This document shows, in pieces, positions 1-6,986 of a DNA stretch of 10,196 nt. Each line of letters begins with the position of its first letter. Position 1 is the first letter of the stretch. Source of the stretch: CAZEGV01 sp964511645 (GTDB lineage: Bacteria > Bacteroidota > Bacteroidia > Cytophagales > JAAEPT01). The notes under the pieces are model-generated. The model was not told the DNA's origin, did not search any database, and saw only the letters and a list, made by a program, of their open reading frames with translations. The stretch is taken from contig CAZEGV010000079.1 of NCBI GenBank assembly GCA_964511645.1, forward strand, positions 1 to 10,196, given 5' to 3'. Both the position numbers and the translations under genes were made by a program.

Positions 1-190
1 GTTCTGAAAAATATTATTATAAACTCAAATCTAAAAGTTGCATTTGTGACTTGAATTCAGCATTACAACTAGTTATGCTCAAACAAATACATTGTTTAAT
101 CACCATAAAATAAACCACGGAACACAACATGAACAACACCGACCTCAAGCCATAAAGCAGAGACTCGATAGTGTGGTGACTGAAAATGAT

Positions 191-274
191 TATAAATACA
201 CCTTTAGCTATGACGCTAGCGGAAATAATACAGAAGAAGTAACTTATACTTGGGATAGTACTAAGACCCAATGG
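191..274 (+). repeat. Repeat module, first copy, in the decayed T9SS protein
   Basis: This stretch encodes YKYTFSYDASGNNTEE followed by TYTWDSTKTQW. The first 48 bases (191-238) match 725-772 at 42 of 48 positions by eye. The segment 242-274 matches 683-715 closely (TYTWD...QW). Similarity at the DNA level, not only in protein, points to duplication or gene conversion before the gene decayed. Confidence 0.7.
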
Positions 275-682
275 TCTCCTTCTGAAAAACACAATTATAC
301 CTATGACTTTAATAAAAACCTCATAGAAGACTCTTGGCCTTACTGGAATGACGGCACTAATCAATGGACTGAGCCTAGAGGAAAGTATATTTATGAATAT
401 GATTCAAACGGAAGAAAGGTAAAAGAAACTTTCATCGCTTGGTCTCCCCCTATCAATGGGGTAATAATAAATCGTACGACACACTCATTTACAATGAAAA
501 CGGAAGTATTAAAGAGGAAATAACCAATAATAAAGAATATATTAATAATCAACAGCTACGGTAACAATGGACTTAATACAGTAACATGCTACAGATGGAA
601 TAAGTATACTGAAAAATGGGACTACGAAAGTAAATACTTAGACATTTACGACGACACCGGAAAGTTAATTGAAGAAACAACA

Positions 683-772
683 ACATATACTTGGGATAAG
701 CTTACTGCACAATGGCTTAACGGGTATAAATACATTCTTAGCTATGACGATAACGGAAATAACACAGAAGAA
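683..772 (+). repeat. Repeat module, second copy, in the decayed T9SS protein
   Basis: This stretch encodes TYTWDKLTAQW, then YKYILSYDDNGNNTEE. These are the same two blocks as at 191-274, but in swapped order because the boundaries fall differently within the tandem array. Both copies keep the aromatic, YD, NG and QW positions that define the module. Confidence 0.7.
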
Positions 773-1275
773 ATAGAATATACTGGAAACAACACTAATA
801 GCCAATGGTTTAGTAGTTCTAAAAGAATTATTGAGGTCGACACCAATTATCTAATAAAGGATCTATATTACCAGATTTATCTGGTGTGCATTTTAAACAC
901 GCCCCCATTAAATCAACGTACTATAATTGGGACACCACATCCAATACTTGGATTAGCCCAAGTATTGGAATTTTCTACTACTCACCCCAAGAGATTATCG
1001 GGTTTGAAGAGCAAAATGAATTAGCTACCAACGTATTCCCTAATCCTAGTACTGGGTTTATTAATGTAAACCTATCAGCCCTAAACGACGCTTCAGTAAC
1101 AGTCTTTGATATAAATGGTCAAGTGGTTTCTACAGATACCCATATTAGCGAGAGTAACTATCAAATCTACCTCAATCAACCTGCTGGTCTTTATTTTATA
1201 GAAATTAGTGCCGAGGGCAAGAAACAACGTTATAAACTACTCAAACAATAAGCTTTACTTTGTAGTAAGTTAATC

Positions 1276-1302
1276 AAGCCTAGCTAATAGCTGGGCTTTT
1301 TT
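1276..1302 (+). terminator. Intrinsic terminator after the T9SS pseudogene
   Basis: AAGCCTAGCT (1276-1285) pairs with AGCTGGGCTT (1289-1298) as a 10-bp stem with one G-T wobble and a 3-base loop. A T run follows (1297-1302). It lies 25 bases after the stop at 1251 and just before the stop codon of the convergent ATPase gene. The opposite side lacks a matching T run on the other strand, so it should work mainly for rightward transcription. Confidence 0.8.
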
Positions 1303-1303
1303 G

Positions 1304-2659
1304 TTAATGATTCGTAATAAAGTAATGAATGTAGGCGGGAATTTTTGTTCCTAAATAATATGGTAGGTTCATCAATAAATAAGGGGTGCCAGTAGGTGTT
1401 TTTGTCTGCTCAATATTGAACTCACCTGCGTATATACGTACAGCATAAGGGTGATTACATTTATCCATAAATTGATGTAAAGACTTAAGCGTTCCTGTAC
1501 TGCCTGACTTCACTTCAATCGGGATTACTTTACCATCAAAAGCGTAAACTAAGTCTACTTCTGAGGAGGCAGAGTTTTTTTCTCTTACCCAAAAATTAGG
1601 TTTATCATTTCTTATTGTGTTTAATGAAATTAATTCCTGAGTAATTAAATGTGGGATAATAGCTCCTTTGAATGATTTACTTAGGTCATTTAACCCTAGT
1701 AGCTGTCCTTGAATAGATAGTGCATGGTTCAACAACCCTGTATCCAAAAATTGTAAGCGAGGGGATTTTTTGAGGTCAGGCTTAATAGGCACTTCTCTAT
1801 CTGTAGTAGGGTAAATCAATTGAATAATTTTAGCTGCGTCTAAATTCCTCATCGCCTCTCCTACTTCTCTCGATTTATAGTTAGAGTTCCCAAAGTTTTG
1901 AAACTTAATCCGCTGATCAATATATAAATGAGCTGTACTGATAATGTGTTTAATTACTTTTCGCTCGGTATTATTACTAGTGTATTTTTCTACATCATTT
2001 TTCCAGTTACCCCAAATGCTTTCATAAATCTTGGGTAAATCCGTAAGGCTATCTGTTTGGATGGCTACTTTCACTACCTCTGGCATACCACCGATAATTG
2101 TATAATGATGAAATAAATCTAATAACACTTGGTGTGCAAATTGCTTTATCGGAACGTGATTGATTTGCTCAATTCCTGTGCTATGCCCGATTGCTGATAA
2201 ATATTCTAAAAAATTTAATGGATGAAGATATAAGAATTCAACCCTACCCACTGGAAAGCTCTTTACCTTTTGCATTTCGAACTCTAATAAAGACCCTGCT
2301 GCTATAACGTGTAAATCTGGAATTTCTTCATAAAAATAACGCAAAAAATGAATTGCACGAAGTGATTCTTGAATTTCATCGATAAACAATAAGGTAGAAG
2401 AAATGCTACCTGACGGGATGTTATTAGATAATAATAAGGAATTTATAATATCTTTAACTTCATCGTATTGTTCAAAATAATAAATGTCAGATTTTTTTTC
2501 TAGGTTAAGTAAAATACTGTATTGATACTTTTTAGAGAATTGTTTTACTAAGGTAGTTTTACCTACTTGACGTGCTCCTCGCAGAATAAGAGGTTTGCGG
2601 TTAGTACTTTCTTTCCATTCTTGTAAATTCTTTATAAGACTTCTCTTGAACCCTCCCAT
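1304..2659 (-). CDS. AAA ATPase with DUF4143-type C-terminus (COG1373-like)
   Basis: A 451-residue cytoplasmic protein of the AAA_14/DUF4143 family, whose members are widespread, often strain-variable, and without a settled function. From the chosen start, Walker A is GARQVGKTT (28-36) and Walker B is LLFIDEIQ (90-97). The C-terminal part carries E367-V-D369 and IPIEVKSG (379-386). That spacing is the usual PD-(D/E)xK-like arrangement (acidic residues, then E-x-K), so a restriction-nuclease-type fold is likely but activity is not shown. The longest open frame begins at a TTG (2743) inside a 33-bp repeat. I prefer the ATG at 2659 because the family begins close to xFKRSLxxxLxxW, and the extra 28 residues are just translated repeat and leader. 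Upstream is a weak purine stretch (AAAGAGAA). The gene is convergent with the T9SS pseudogene, and its own 5' side holds the palindromic array. Confidence 0.85.
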   Translation of the reverse strand: MGGFKRSLIKNLQEWKESTNRKPLILRGARQVGKTTLVKQFSKKYQYSILLNLEKKSDIYYFEQYDEVKDIINSLLLSNNIPSGSISSTLLFIDEIQESLRAIHFLRYFYEEIPDLHVIAAGSLLEFEMQKVKSFPVGRVEFLYLHPLNFLEYLSAIGHSTGIEQINHVPIKQFAHQVLLDLFHHYTIIGGMPEVVKVAIQTDSLTDLPKIYESIWGNWKNDVEKYTSNNTERKVIKHIISTAHLYIDQRIKFQNFGNSNYKSREVGEAMRNLDAAKIIQLIYPTTDREVPIKPDLKKSPRLQFLDTGLLNHALSIQGQLLGLNDLSKSFKGAIIPHLITQELISLNTIRNDKPNFWVREKNSASSEVDLVYAFDGKVIPIEVKSGSTGTLKSLHQFMDKCNHPYAVRIYAGEFNIEQTKTPTGTPYLLMNLPYYLGTKIPAYIHYFITNH

Positions 2660-2700
2660 AGCTATTCTCTTTTGTTTTTGATTAATCACAAGGTAGTCAT

Positions 2701-2799
2701 TTTGTAACAAAAATAGGGGTGTTTTCAATATTATTTGTAACAAAATAAGGGGTGTTTGATAAATATTTTGTTACAAAATAAGGGGTGTTTGATAAAAAA
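2701..2799. repeat. Three tandem 33-bp units with palindromic cores
   Basis: The units start at 2701, 2734 and 2767, an exact 33-bp period. The shared core reads TTTGTWACAAAATAAGGGGT followed by GTTTGATAAA. Units 2 and 3 agree at 30 of 33 positions; unit 1 is more diverged (25 of 33 against unit 2). Each has a palindrome centred on the W base (2706, 2739, 2772). In unit 3 it is perfect over 17 bases (TATTTTGTTACAAAATA, 2764-2780). There are no unique spacers, so this is not a CRISPR array. A 33-bp period is about three helical turns, which would place bound proteins on the same face of the DNA. The array lies 41-140 bases upstream of the ATPase start, a position that suits an operator or iteron cluster. 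Confidence 0.85.
2708..2715 (-). promoter_or_regulatory. Candidate -7 element (TATTTTTG) for the ATPase gene
   Basis: On the minus strand this is TATTTTTG, a perfect match to the Bacteroidota TAnnTTTG -7 consensus. It sits about 48 bases before the ATG at 2659. It overlaps the palindrome of repeat unit 1, so a protein bound there would block it. I see no good TTTG -33 element at the usual spacing, so the call is tentative. Confidence 0.35.
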
Positions 2800-2888
2800 A
2801 TTTCTTTAAAAGGCTTTAAATGACACTTTTTGTTTTTTGGATAAAATAAAAATCATCAATAGTTGTGGAATTAGTATAAACTGGGTAG

Positions 2889-3037
2889 GATGCGTGAGGG
2901 ATTGTCGTGAAAATCCTTTGTTATTTTCTGATTTTTGTACTTCAAAATAATATGAACAAAATCAGAAAACAACAAAGATTGGGAACAAAAAGCCCGACAG
3001 CACGAGCTTTTGAAGCGAGTGGTGGCACGCCCAAGGG
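2889..3037 (-). other. Structured intergenic element, possibly an interspersed Bacteroidota repeat
   Basis: The ends can pair: GCGTG (2892-2896) with CACGC (3026-3030). Inside, TGTCG (2903-2907) pairs with CGACA (2995-2999). The centre is a long inverted repeat, 2916-2935 against 2958-2977, matching at 19 of 20 positions around a 22-base loop region. A side hairpin at 3001-3021 (CAC-GA-GCTT, loop TTG, AAGC-GA-GTG) completes the fold. The edge sequences on the minus strand (TTGGGCGTGCCACC, GTCGGGCTTTT and AATCCCTCACGC) resemble, from memory, a repeat scattered between genes in many Bacteroidota genomes; this has not been checked. It carries no gene. The same stretch contains a possible terminator for the upstream operon. 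Confidence 0.55.
2987..3011 (-). terminator. Possible intrinsic terminator of the cimA-truC operon
   Basis: On the minus strand AAAAGCTC (3011-3004) pairs with GGGCTTTT (2995-2988) as 8 bp with one G-T wobble around an 8-base loop. The arm ends in a run of five T (2991-2987). It lies about 30 bases after the truC stop. It shares bases with the 3001-3021 hairpin of the structured element, so the two folds exclude each other. Confidence 0.45.
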
Positions 3038-3041
3038 TTAA

Positions 3042-3734
3042 TTATTTTTTAATTTTACTTTGTAAAACATTCAAGGTTTCCTTAAAATCTTTCTGTATAT
3101 CGGCTGTTATTAGGATTTCCTTATTGGTGTAAGGATGTGTGAAACTAAGTGTTTTGGCGTGTAAAAGCATATGATTAATATTTAATTGTTGTTCAAAAAA
3201 CTTGTTTTGTTGACAGTCACCATGTGCTTTATCATTAATAATATAATGCCTGATATGGGCAAAATGTTTGCGTATCTGGTGCATCCTCCCTGTTACTGGC
3301 TTTACTTCGACCCAAGTAAACCTCCCTGTTGTGAATTTACTTACTGGCTGATTAATTTCTAATTGTTCTAGTACTTTGTAATGCGTGAGCGCTTTCTGTG
3401 ATTTTCCAGATTCTGTAATGAGTGACTTATCTATACTGCCACTCTCCTGCTCTATCCAGCCTCTTACTATTGCCCAGTATGTTTTATTAATTTTCCTTTC
3501 GGCGAATATTTTTTTCAATTTTACGTCTGCTTCTTTAGACTTGGCAAACACCAACACCCCTCCTGTTTTTCTATCTAAACGGTGTGCTGGATAAACTTTT
3601 TGTTCAATCTGATCTCTAAGTAATTGTAAGGCAAACTCGGTAGCATCTTTAGCTATTTTACTACGATGCACGAGTAAACCATGTGGCTTATTAATTGCCA
3701 CATAGTACTCATCTTCAAAAAGAATTGAAAGCAT
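3042..3734 (-). CDS. truC: TruC-like tRNA pseudouridine synthase (RluA family)
   Basis: A 230-residue enzyme of the RluA/TruC family, which isomerises uridine to pseudouridine in RNA; E. coli TruC modifies U65 of tRNA. The catalytic motif is HRLDRKTGGV (51-60), with D54 the expected nucleophilic aspartate. Other family blocks are NKPHGLLVHRS (15-25), GRMHQIRKH (149-157) and INDKAHGD (166-173). The pattern LVHRS...RDQI...AHRLDR and the C-terminal MLLHAKTLSFTHPYT match TruC better than RluA, RluC or RluD, and there is no S4 domain. The start ATG overlaps the stop of the upstream citramalate-synthase-like gene by one base (TAATG), so translation is probably coupled. Substrate is assigned by similarity, so another tRNA or rRNA site remains possible. 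Confidence 0.85.
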   Translation of the reverse strand: MLSILFEDEYYVAINKPHGLLVHRSKIAKDATEFALQLLRDQIEQKVYPAHRLDRKTGGVLVFAKSKEADVKLKKIFAERKINKTYWAIVRGWIEQESGSIDKSLITESGKSQKALTHYKVLEQLEINQPVSKFTTGRFTWVEVKPVTGRMHQIRKHFAHIRHYIINDKAHGDCQQNKFFEQQLNINHMLLHAKTLSFTHPYTNKEILITADIQKDFKETLNVLQSKIKK

Positions 3735-5248
3735 TAGTTTTCAATCAAGTTGAGCATTTTGATAGTCGCCGTTATGGCAGCTGCTTGCTGATCTGATTCT
3801 AATCCTTTAGTTTTGAACTCACGTTTTCCATCATCCCAAGTGATAATAGTGTCTACTAAGGCATCTGTACGACCACCTGGTGGAATTGCGATTTTATAAT
3901 TAATTAGTTTGGGGATTTTTTTGTCTAAGTCTTTATAAATTTTCTTCAATGCTCTCATAAAGGCATCATATTGCCCGTCTCCTGTTGAAGTTGATTCATA
4001 TTCTACTCCGTTTATTTCTATCCGAACGGTAGATACTGGTTTTAGGTTATGTACGTGTGTAGCATAATAGTTTTTAAGGATGATTTTCTCTTCTACTTTT
4101 GAGCTACCCAACACATCTGCAATGATAAAAGGCAAGTCTTCTTTAGTAATGGTTTTCTTTTTGTCACCTAGCTCTACTACTCTATCTGTTACCTTTTTCA
4201 TAGCATCAGCAGATAATTCGATACCAAGATCATCAAGATTTTTTTTGATACTTGCTTTTCCTGATGTTTTGCCAAGTGCGTATTCTCTTTTACGACCGAA
4301 TCGTTCTGGTAATAAAGCATTAAAGTATAGCCCACCTTTGTTATCTCCATCTGCGTGCACTCCACAGGTTTGTGTAAATACATGTTCTCCGACCAATGGT
4401 TTGTTGGCTGGTACGGCAATTCCAGAAAATGCTTCTACCATTGTAGACATTTTGTTTAATTGCTCTTCGTCTACAGTAGTTTCAAAATCTAAATGATCCT
4501 TTAAACCGATTAGACTTGCTAAAGGAGTGTTTCCTGTGCGTTCTCCTAGACCGTTAACTGTAGCGTGAACACCGTTAGCCCCTGCTTTAATTGCCATAAA
4601 GGTATTTCCTACTGCTAGGTCATAGTCATTGTGTAGATGAGAATCAAAGTGTAATGTCGGGTATGAAGCTTTCATTTTAGTCATGTACTCAAATGATAAG
4701 TCGGGGTTAAGTATCCCCAATGTATCTGGAAGCATAAAACGTTTTACGTTTGTGTCTTTTAGTTTATCTAATAAAAACAAAACATACTCTTCTGAGTGAA
4801 ACATTCCGTTAGACCAGTCTTCTAGGTATAGGTTTACTCCGATTCCTTTTTTATCAGCATAATCCAAAGATTTATAAATGTTTTCTATATGCTCTTCGGG
4901 GGTTTGTCTTAATTGTTTTTGGACATGATTAAGCGAACCTTTACAGAGAAGATTGATGTTTTGAGCTCCAGCATTCGATATCCAATCTAATGATTTTGTA
5001 CCATCAATAAAACCCAAAATTTCAACAGCATCAATATAATCATCATCTTTAGCCCATCGTACAATTTTTTCTACTGCTTCGTATTCTCCTTCCGAAATTC
5101 GAGCAGAGGCAATTTCTATACGGTTTACCTTTACTTCTTCTAATAATAATTTTGCCATCGTCAATTTTTCTGACGGCGTATATGCCACTCCTGATGTTTG
5201 CTCTCCATCACGAAGAGTGGTGTCCATTATTTCTACTTTATATCTCAC
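3734..5248 (-). CDS. cimA: (R)-citramalate synthase-like enzyme (CimA type; LeuA superfamily)
   Basis: This 504-residue acyltransferase has an HMGL-like TIM barrel and a C-terminal LeuA-type regulatory domain. It is predicted to condense acetyl-CoA with pyruvate into citramalate, the first step of the threonine-independent isoleucine route. Visible motifs, numbered from the GTG start: DTTLRDGEQ (9-17, metal ligand and catalytic Arg/Asp), SHLHND (203-208, metal-binding histidines), NGLGERTGN (232-240), GVHADGD (296-302), and GDGQYDAF plus PPGGRTDALV in the regulatory domain (423-465). EIASAR, ILGFIDG, NLYLEDWSNG and ERFGRKREYALGK match, from memory, Leptospira citramalate synthase rather than classical LeuA. 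Automatic annotation may read 2-isopropylmalate synthase. A TTG at 5263 would add five residues. I prefer the GTG at 5248, since starting at the ATG at 5227 would remove the first barrel strand. It is first in an operon with truC and divergent from pgi. Confidence 0.85.
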   Translation of the reverse strand: MRYKVEIMDTTLRDGEQTSGVAYTPSEKLTMAKLLLEEVKVNRIEIASARISEGEYEAVEKIVRWAKDDDYIDAVEILGFIDGTKSLDWISNAGAQNINLLCKGSLNHVQKQLRQTPEEHIENIYKSLDYADKKGIGVNLYLEDWSNGMFHSEEYVLFLLDKLKDTNVKRFMLPDTLGILNPDLSFEYMTKMKASYPTLHFDSHLHNDYDLAVGNTFMAIKAGANGVHATVNGLGERTGNTPLASLIGLKDHLDFETTVDEEQLNKMSTMVEAFSGIAVPANKPLVGEHVFTQTCGVHADGDNKGGLYFNALLPERFGRKREYALGKTSGKASIKKNLDDLGIELSADAMKKVTDRVVELGDKKKTITKEDLPFIIADVLGSSKVEEKIILKNYYATHVHNLKPVSTVRIEINGVEYESTSTGDGQYDAFMRALKKIYKDLDKKIPKLINYKIAIPPGGRTDALVDTIITWDDGKREFKTKGLESDQQAAAITATIKMLNLIEN

Positions 5249-5252
5249 AGGA

Positions 5253-5260
5253 CAAAAATA
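5253..5260 (-). promoter_or_regulatory. Candidate -7 element (TATTTTTG) for the cimA-truC operon
   Basis: The minus strand reads TATTTTTG, matching TAnnTTTG, and ends only four bases before the chosen GTG start. If it is real, transcription would begin at or next to the start codon and the message would be almost leaderless. No TTTG -33 element was found at the expected spacing, so it may be chance in AT-rich DNA. Confidence 0.3.
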
Positions 5261-5333
5261 CAAAAAATAAAATAGCTAGTGCTTTATCTGCCAATCCTTT
5301 TTTTGTAGATTCATCCGAGATAACGATAACACT

Positions 5334-6986
5334 ATGAGTTTACAAAACATCAACCCTACCCAAACCAAAGCATGGAAGGCTTTAAAAGTATATTTTAACG
5401 AGAGTAAAAATCTTAATATCAAAGATTTATTTAATTCTGAAAAAAATCGTTTTAAAAAATTCTCTATTCAGTTTGAGGGTATTTTATTAGATTTTTCTAA
5501 AAACAGAATTACTGATAAGACTTTAGAGTTATTAATTAATCTTGCTAAGGAATGTGGTTTAGCGGAAGCGATTGAAGCACAATTTGTAGGTGAATATATC
5601 AACAAAACTGAAAACAGGGCGGTATTACACACGGCTTTGCGTAATAGAAGTAATACCCCTGTTATAGTAGAAGGTAAAGATATTATGCCTCAAATTAATG
5701 AGGTGCTACAAAAAGTAAAAACATTTTCGGGGGCAGTTATCAATGGTGACTGGAAAGGTTATACAGGGAAAAGTATCAAATCTATCGTTAATATCGGAAT
5801 TGGCGGATCAGATTTGGGACCCGTAATGGTAACAGAAGCTCTTAAATATTATAAAGTACCTCACATTAATACCTATTATGTGTCTAATATAGATGGGACG
5901 CATATTGCTGAAACACTTAAAAAAATCAACCCAGAGGAAACGCTATTTTTAATCGCTTCAAAGACTTTTACTACACAAGAAACAATGACTAACGCACATA
6001 CTGCTCGTCAATGGTTCTTAGATAGTGGTGCAAAAGAGATGGATATTAAAAAACATTTTGTGGCACTCTCTACCAATAAAAAAGGTGTGGAAGAGTTTGG
6101 GATTGATCCTGTAAATATGTTTGAGTTTTGGGACTGGGTAGGCGGACGTTATTCATTGTGGTCAGCGATAGGCTTGTCTATTGCTTGTAGCGTTGGGTAT
6201 AATCATTTTGAGCAATTATTAAGTGGTGCTCACGCTATGGATAATCATTTCAAAAATGAAAAGCTAGAGCATAACATCCCTGTTATTTTGGGTTTAATCG
6301 GGATTTGGTACAATAACTTTTATGGTGCTGATTCTGAAGCTATTTTACCTTACGATCAATATTTACATCGGTTTTCGGCTTATTTTCAGCAAGGAAATAT
6401 GGAGAGTAATGGGAAAAACATAGATAGGAAAGGAGATAATATTAATTATCAAACAGGTCCTATTATTTGGGGAGAGCCTGGTACTAATGGGCAACATGCT
6501 TTTTATCAATTGATTCACCAAGGAACAAAGTTGATTCCTTGTGATTTTATAGCTCCTGCAATTAGCCTCAATCCTATTGGTGATCATCATGATAAGTTAT
6601 TGTCTAACTTTTTTGCTCAAACAGAGGCTTTGATGAATGGAAAAACTAGAGAACAAGTTGTTGAAGAGTTTGAGGCAAGTGGAAAAAACCTTGAAGAATA
6701 TCAAAAACTAGTACCTTTTAAAGTTTTTGATGGAAATAAACCTACAAATTCTATTTTAGTAAAGCAGATAGATGCTTATACTTTAGGGAGTTTATTAGCG
6801 ATGTACGAACATAAGATATTTGTGCAAGGCGTGATTTGGAATGTATACAGCTACGACCAATGGGGAGTAGAGCTTGGAAAACAATTGGCTAAAAAAATCT
6901 TACCCGAACTTATCAATGACGATATAATTGATAGCCACGATTCTTCTACCAACGGATTGATTAATACTTATAAAAAAATGAAATGA
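5334..6986 (+). CDS. pgi: Glucose-6-phosphate isomerase
   Basis: A full-length 550-residue phosphoglucose isomerase, interconverting glucose-6-phosphate and fructose-6-phosphate in glycolysis and gluconeogenesis in the cytoplasm. Sugar-phosphate-binding segments are IGIGGSDLGP (154-163) and SKTFTTQET (209-217). Both family signatures are present: DWVGGRYSLWSAIG (267-280) and GVIWNVYSYDQWGVELGK (499-516). The expected catalytic residues are all there: R272, E357 (in GNMESNGK), H388 (in NGQHAF) and K516. The first three have the same numbers as in the rabbit enzyme. The ATG at 5334 gives the normal family N-terminus. No clear Shine-Dalgarno site precedes it; a weak promoter-like pair (TTTA, 19 bases, TAGATTCA) lies just upstream. 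Its TGA overlaps the ATG of the transporter gene, so the two are probably co-transcribed. Confidence 0.97.
   Translation: MSLQNINPTQTKAWKALKVYFNESKNLNIKDLFNSEKNRFKKFSIQFEGILLDFSKNRITDKTLELLINLAKECGLAEAIEAQFVGEYINKTENRAVLHTALRNRSNTPVIVEGKDIMPQINEVLQKVKTFSGAVINGDWKGYTGKSIKSIVNIGIGGSDLGPVMVTEALKYYKVPHINTYYVSNIDGTHIAETLKKINPEETLFLIASKTFTTQETMTNAHTARQWFLDSGAKEMDIKKHFVALSTNKKGVEEFGIDPVNMFEFWDWVGGRYSLWSAIGLSIACSVGYNHFEQLLSGAHAMDNHFKNEKLEHNIPVILGLIGIWYNNFYGADSEAILPYDQYLHRFSAYFQQGNMESNGKNIDRKGDNINYQTGPIIWGEPGTNGQHAFYQLIHQGTKLIPCDFIAPAISLNPIGDHHDKLLSNFFAQTEALMNGKTREQVVEEFEASGKNLEEYQKLVPFKVFDGNKPTNSILVKQIDAYTLGSLLAMYEHKIFVQGVIWNVYSYDQWGVELGKQLAKKILPELINDDIIDSHDSSTNGLINTYKKMK

Larger units (their letters stand above)
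1..1251 (+). pseudogene. Degraded secreted YD/NG-repeat protein with T9SS type A sorting domain
   Basis: This reads as one ancestral protein split across frames. A lysine/hydrophobic stretch (LKNIIINSNLKVAFV) runs in frame 1 from about 4 to 48. Frame 2 continues with a signal-peptide-like end (ITTSYAQ-TNTLF) and repeat modules of the type K-Y-x-Y-x-YD-x-NG...E...Y-x-W...QW. The reading moves to frame 1 near 448, where one extra C in the C5 run at 446-450 would restore WSPPYQWGNNK. It returns to frame 2 near 557 and to frame 1 near 870-885. The last frame ends in VFPNPSTGFINV...GLYFIEIS...YKLLKQ, a typical T9SS type A C-terminal domain (about 1030-1248) that targets proteins for secretion and surface attachment in Bacteroidota. 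All other genes here are intact, so general sequencing error is a poor explanation. The true start may lie left of the window. The module family resembles repeat proteins of unknown function that are common in Bacteroidota; no enzymatic role is evident. Confidence 0.8.

Noticed and set aside
17..364. 115-residue open frame on the minus strand
   Set aside because: It lies antisense to the T9SS repeat modules, has no recognisable domain, and its hydrophobic look comes from the complement of the Tyr/Asn-rich repeats.
2660..2743. N-terminal extension of the ATPase starting at TTG 2743
   Set aside because: The extra 28 residues are translated repeat unit and leader. The family start motif follows directly after the ATG at 2659.
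2701..2799. CRISPR array
   Set aside because: The whole 33-bp unit is repeated, with no unique spacers between copies and no cas genes nearby.
2889..3037. Integron attC site or insertion sequence ends
   Set aside because: The paired core sites of attC are not present, and no transposase or target-site duplication is visible around the element.
4080..4496. 138-residue plus-strand open frame
   Set aside because: It is antisense to conserved parts of the citramalate-synthase-like enzyme and shows no family features of its own.
5152..5337. 61-residue plus-strand open frame in the cimA-pgi gap
   Set aside because: Most of it is antisense to the cimA start region, and it ends across the pgi start codon. 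No domain or ribosome binding site supports it.
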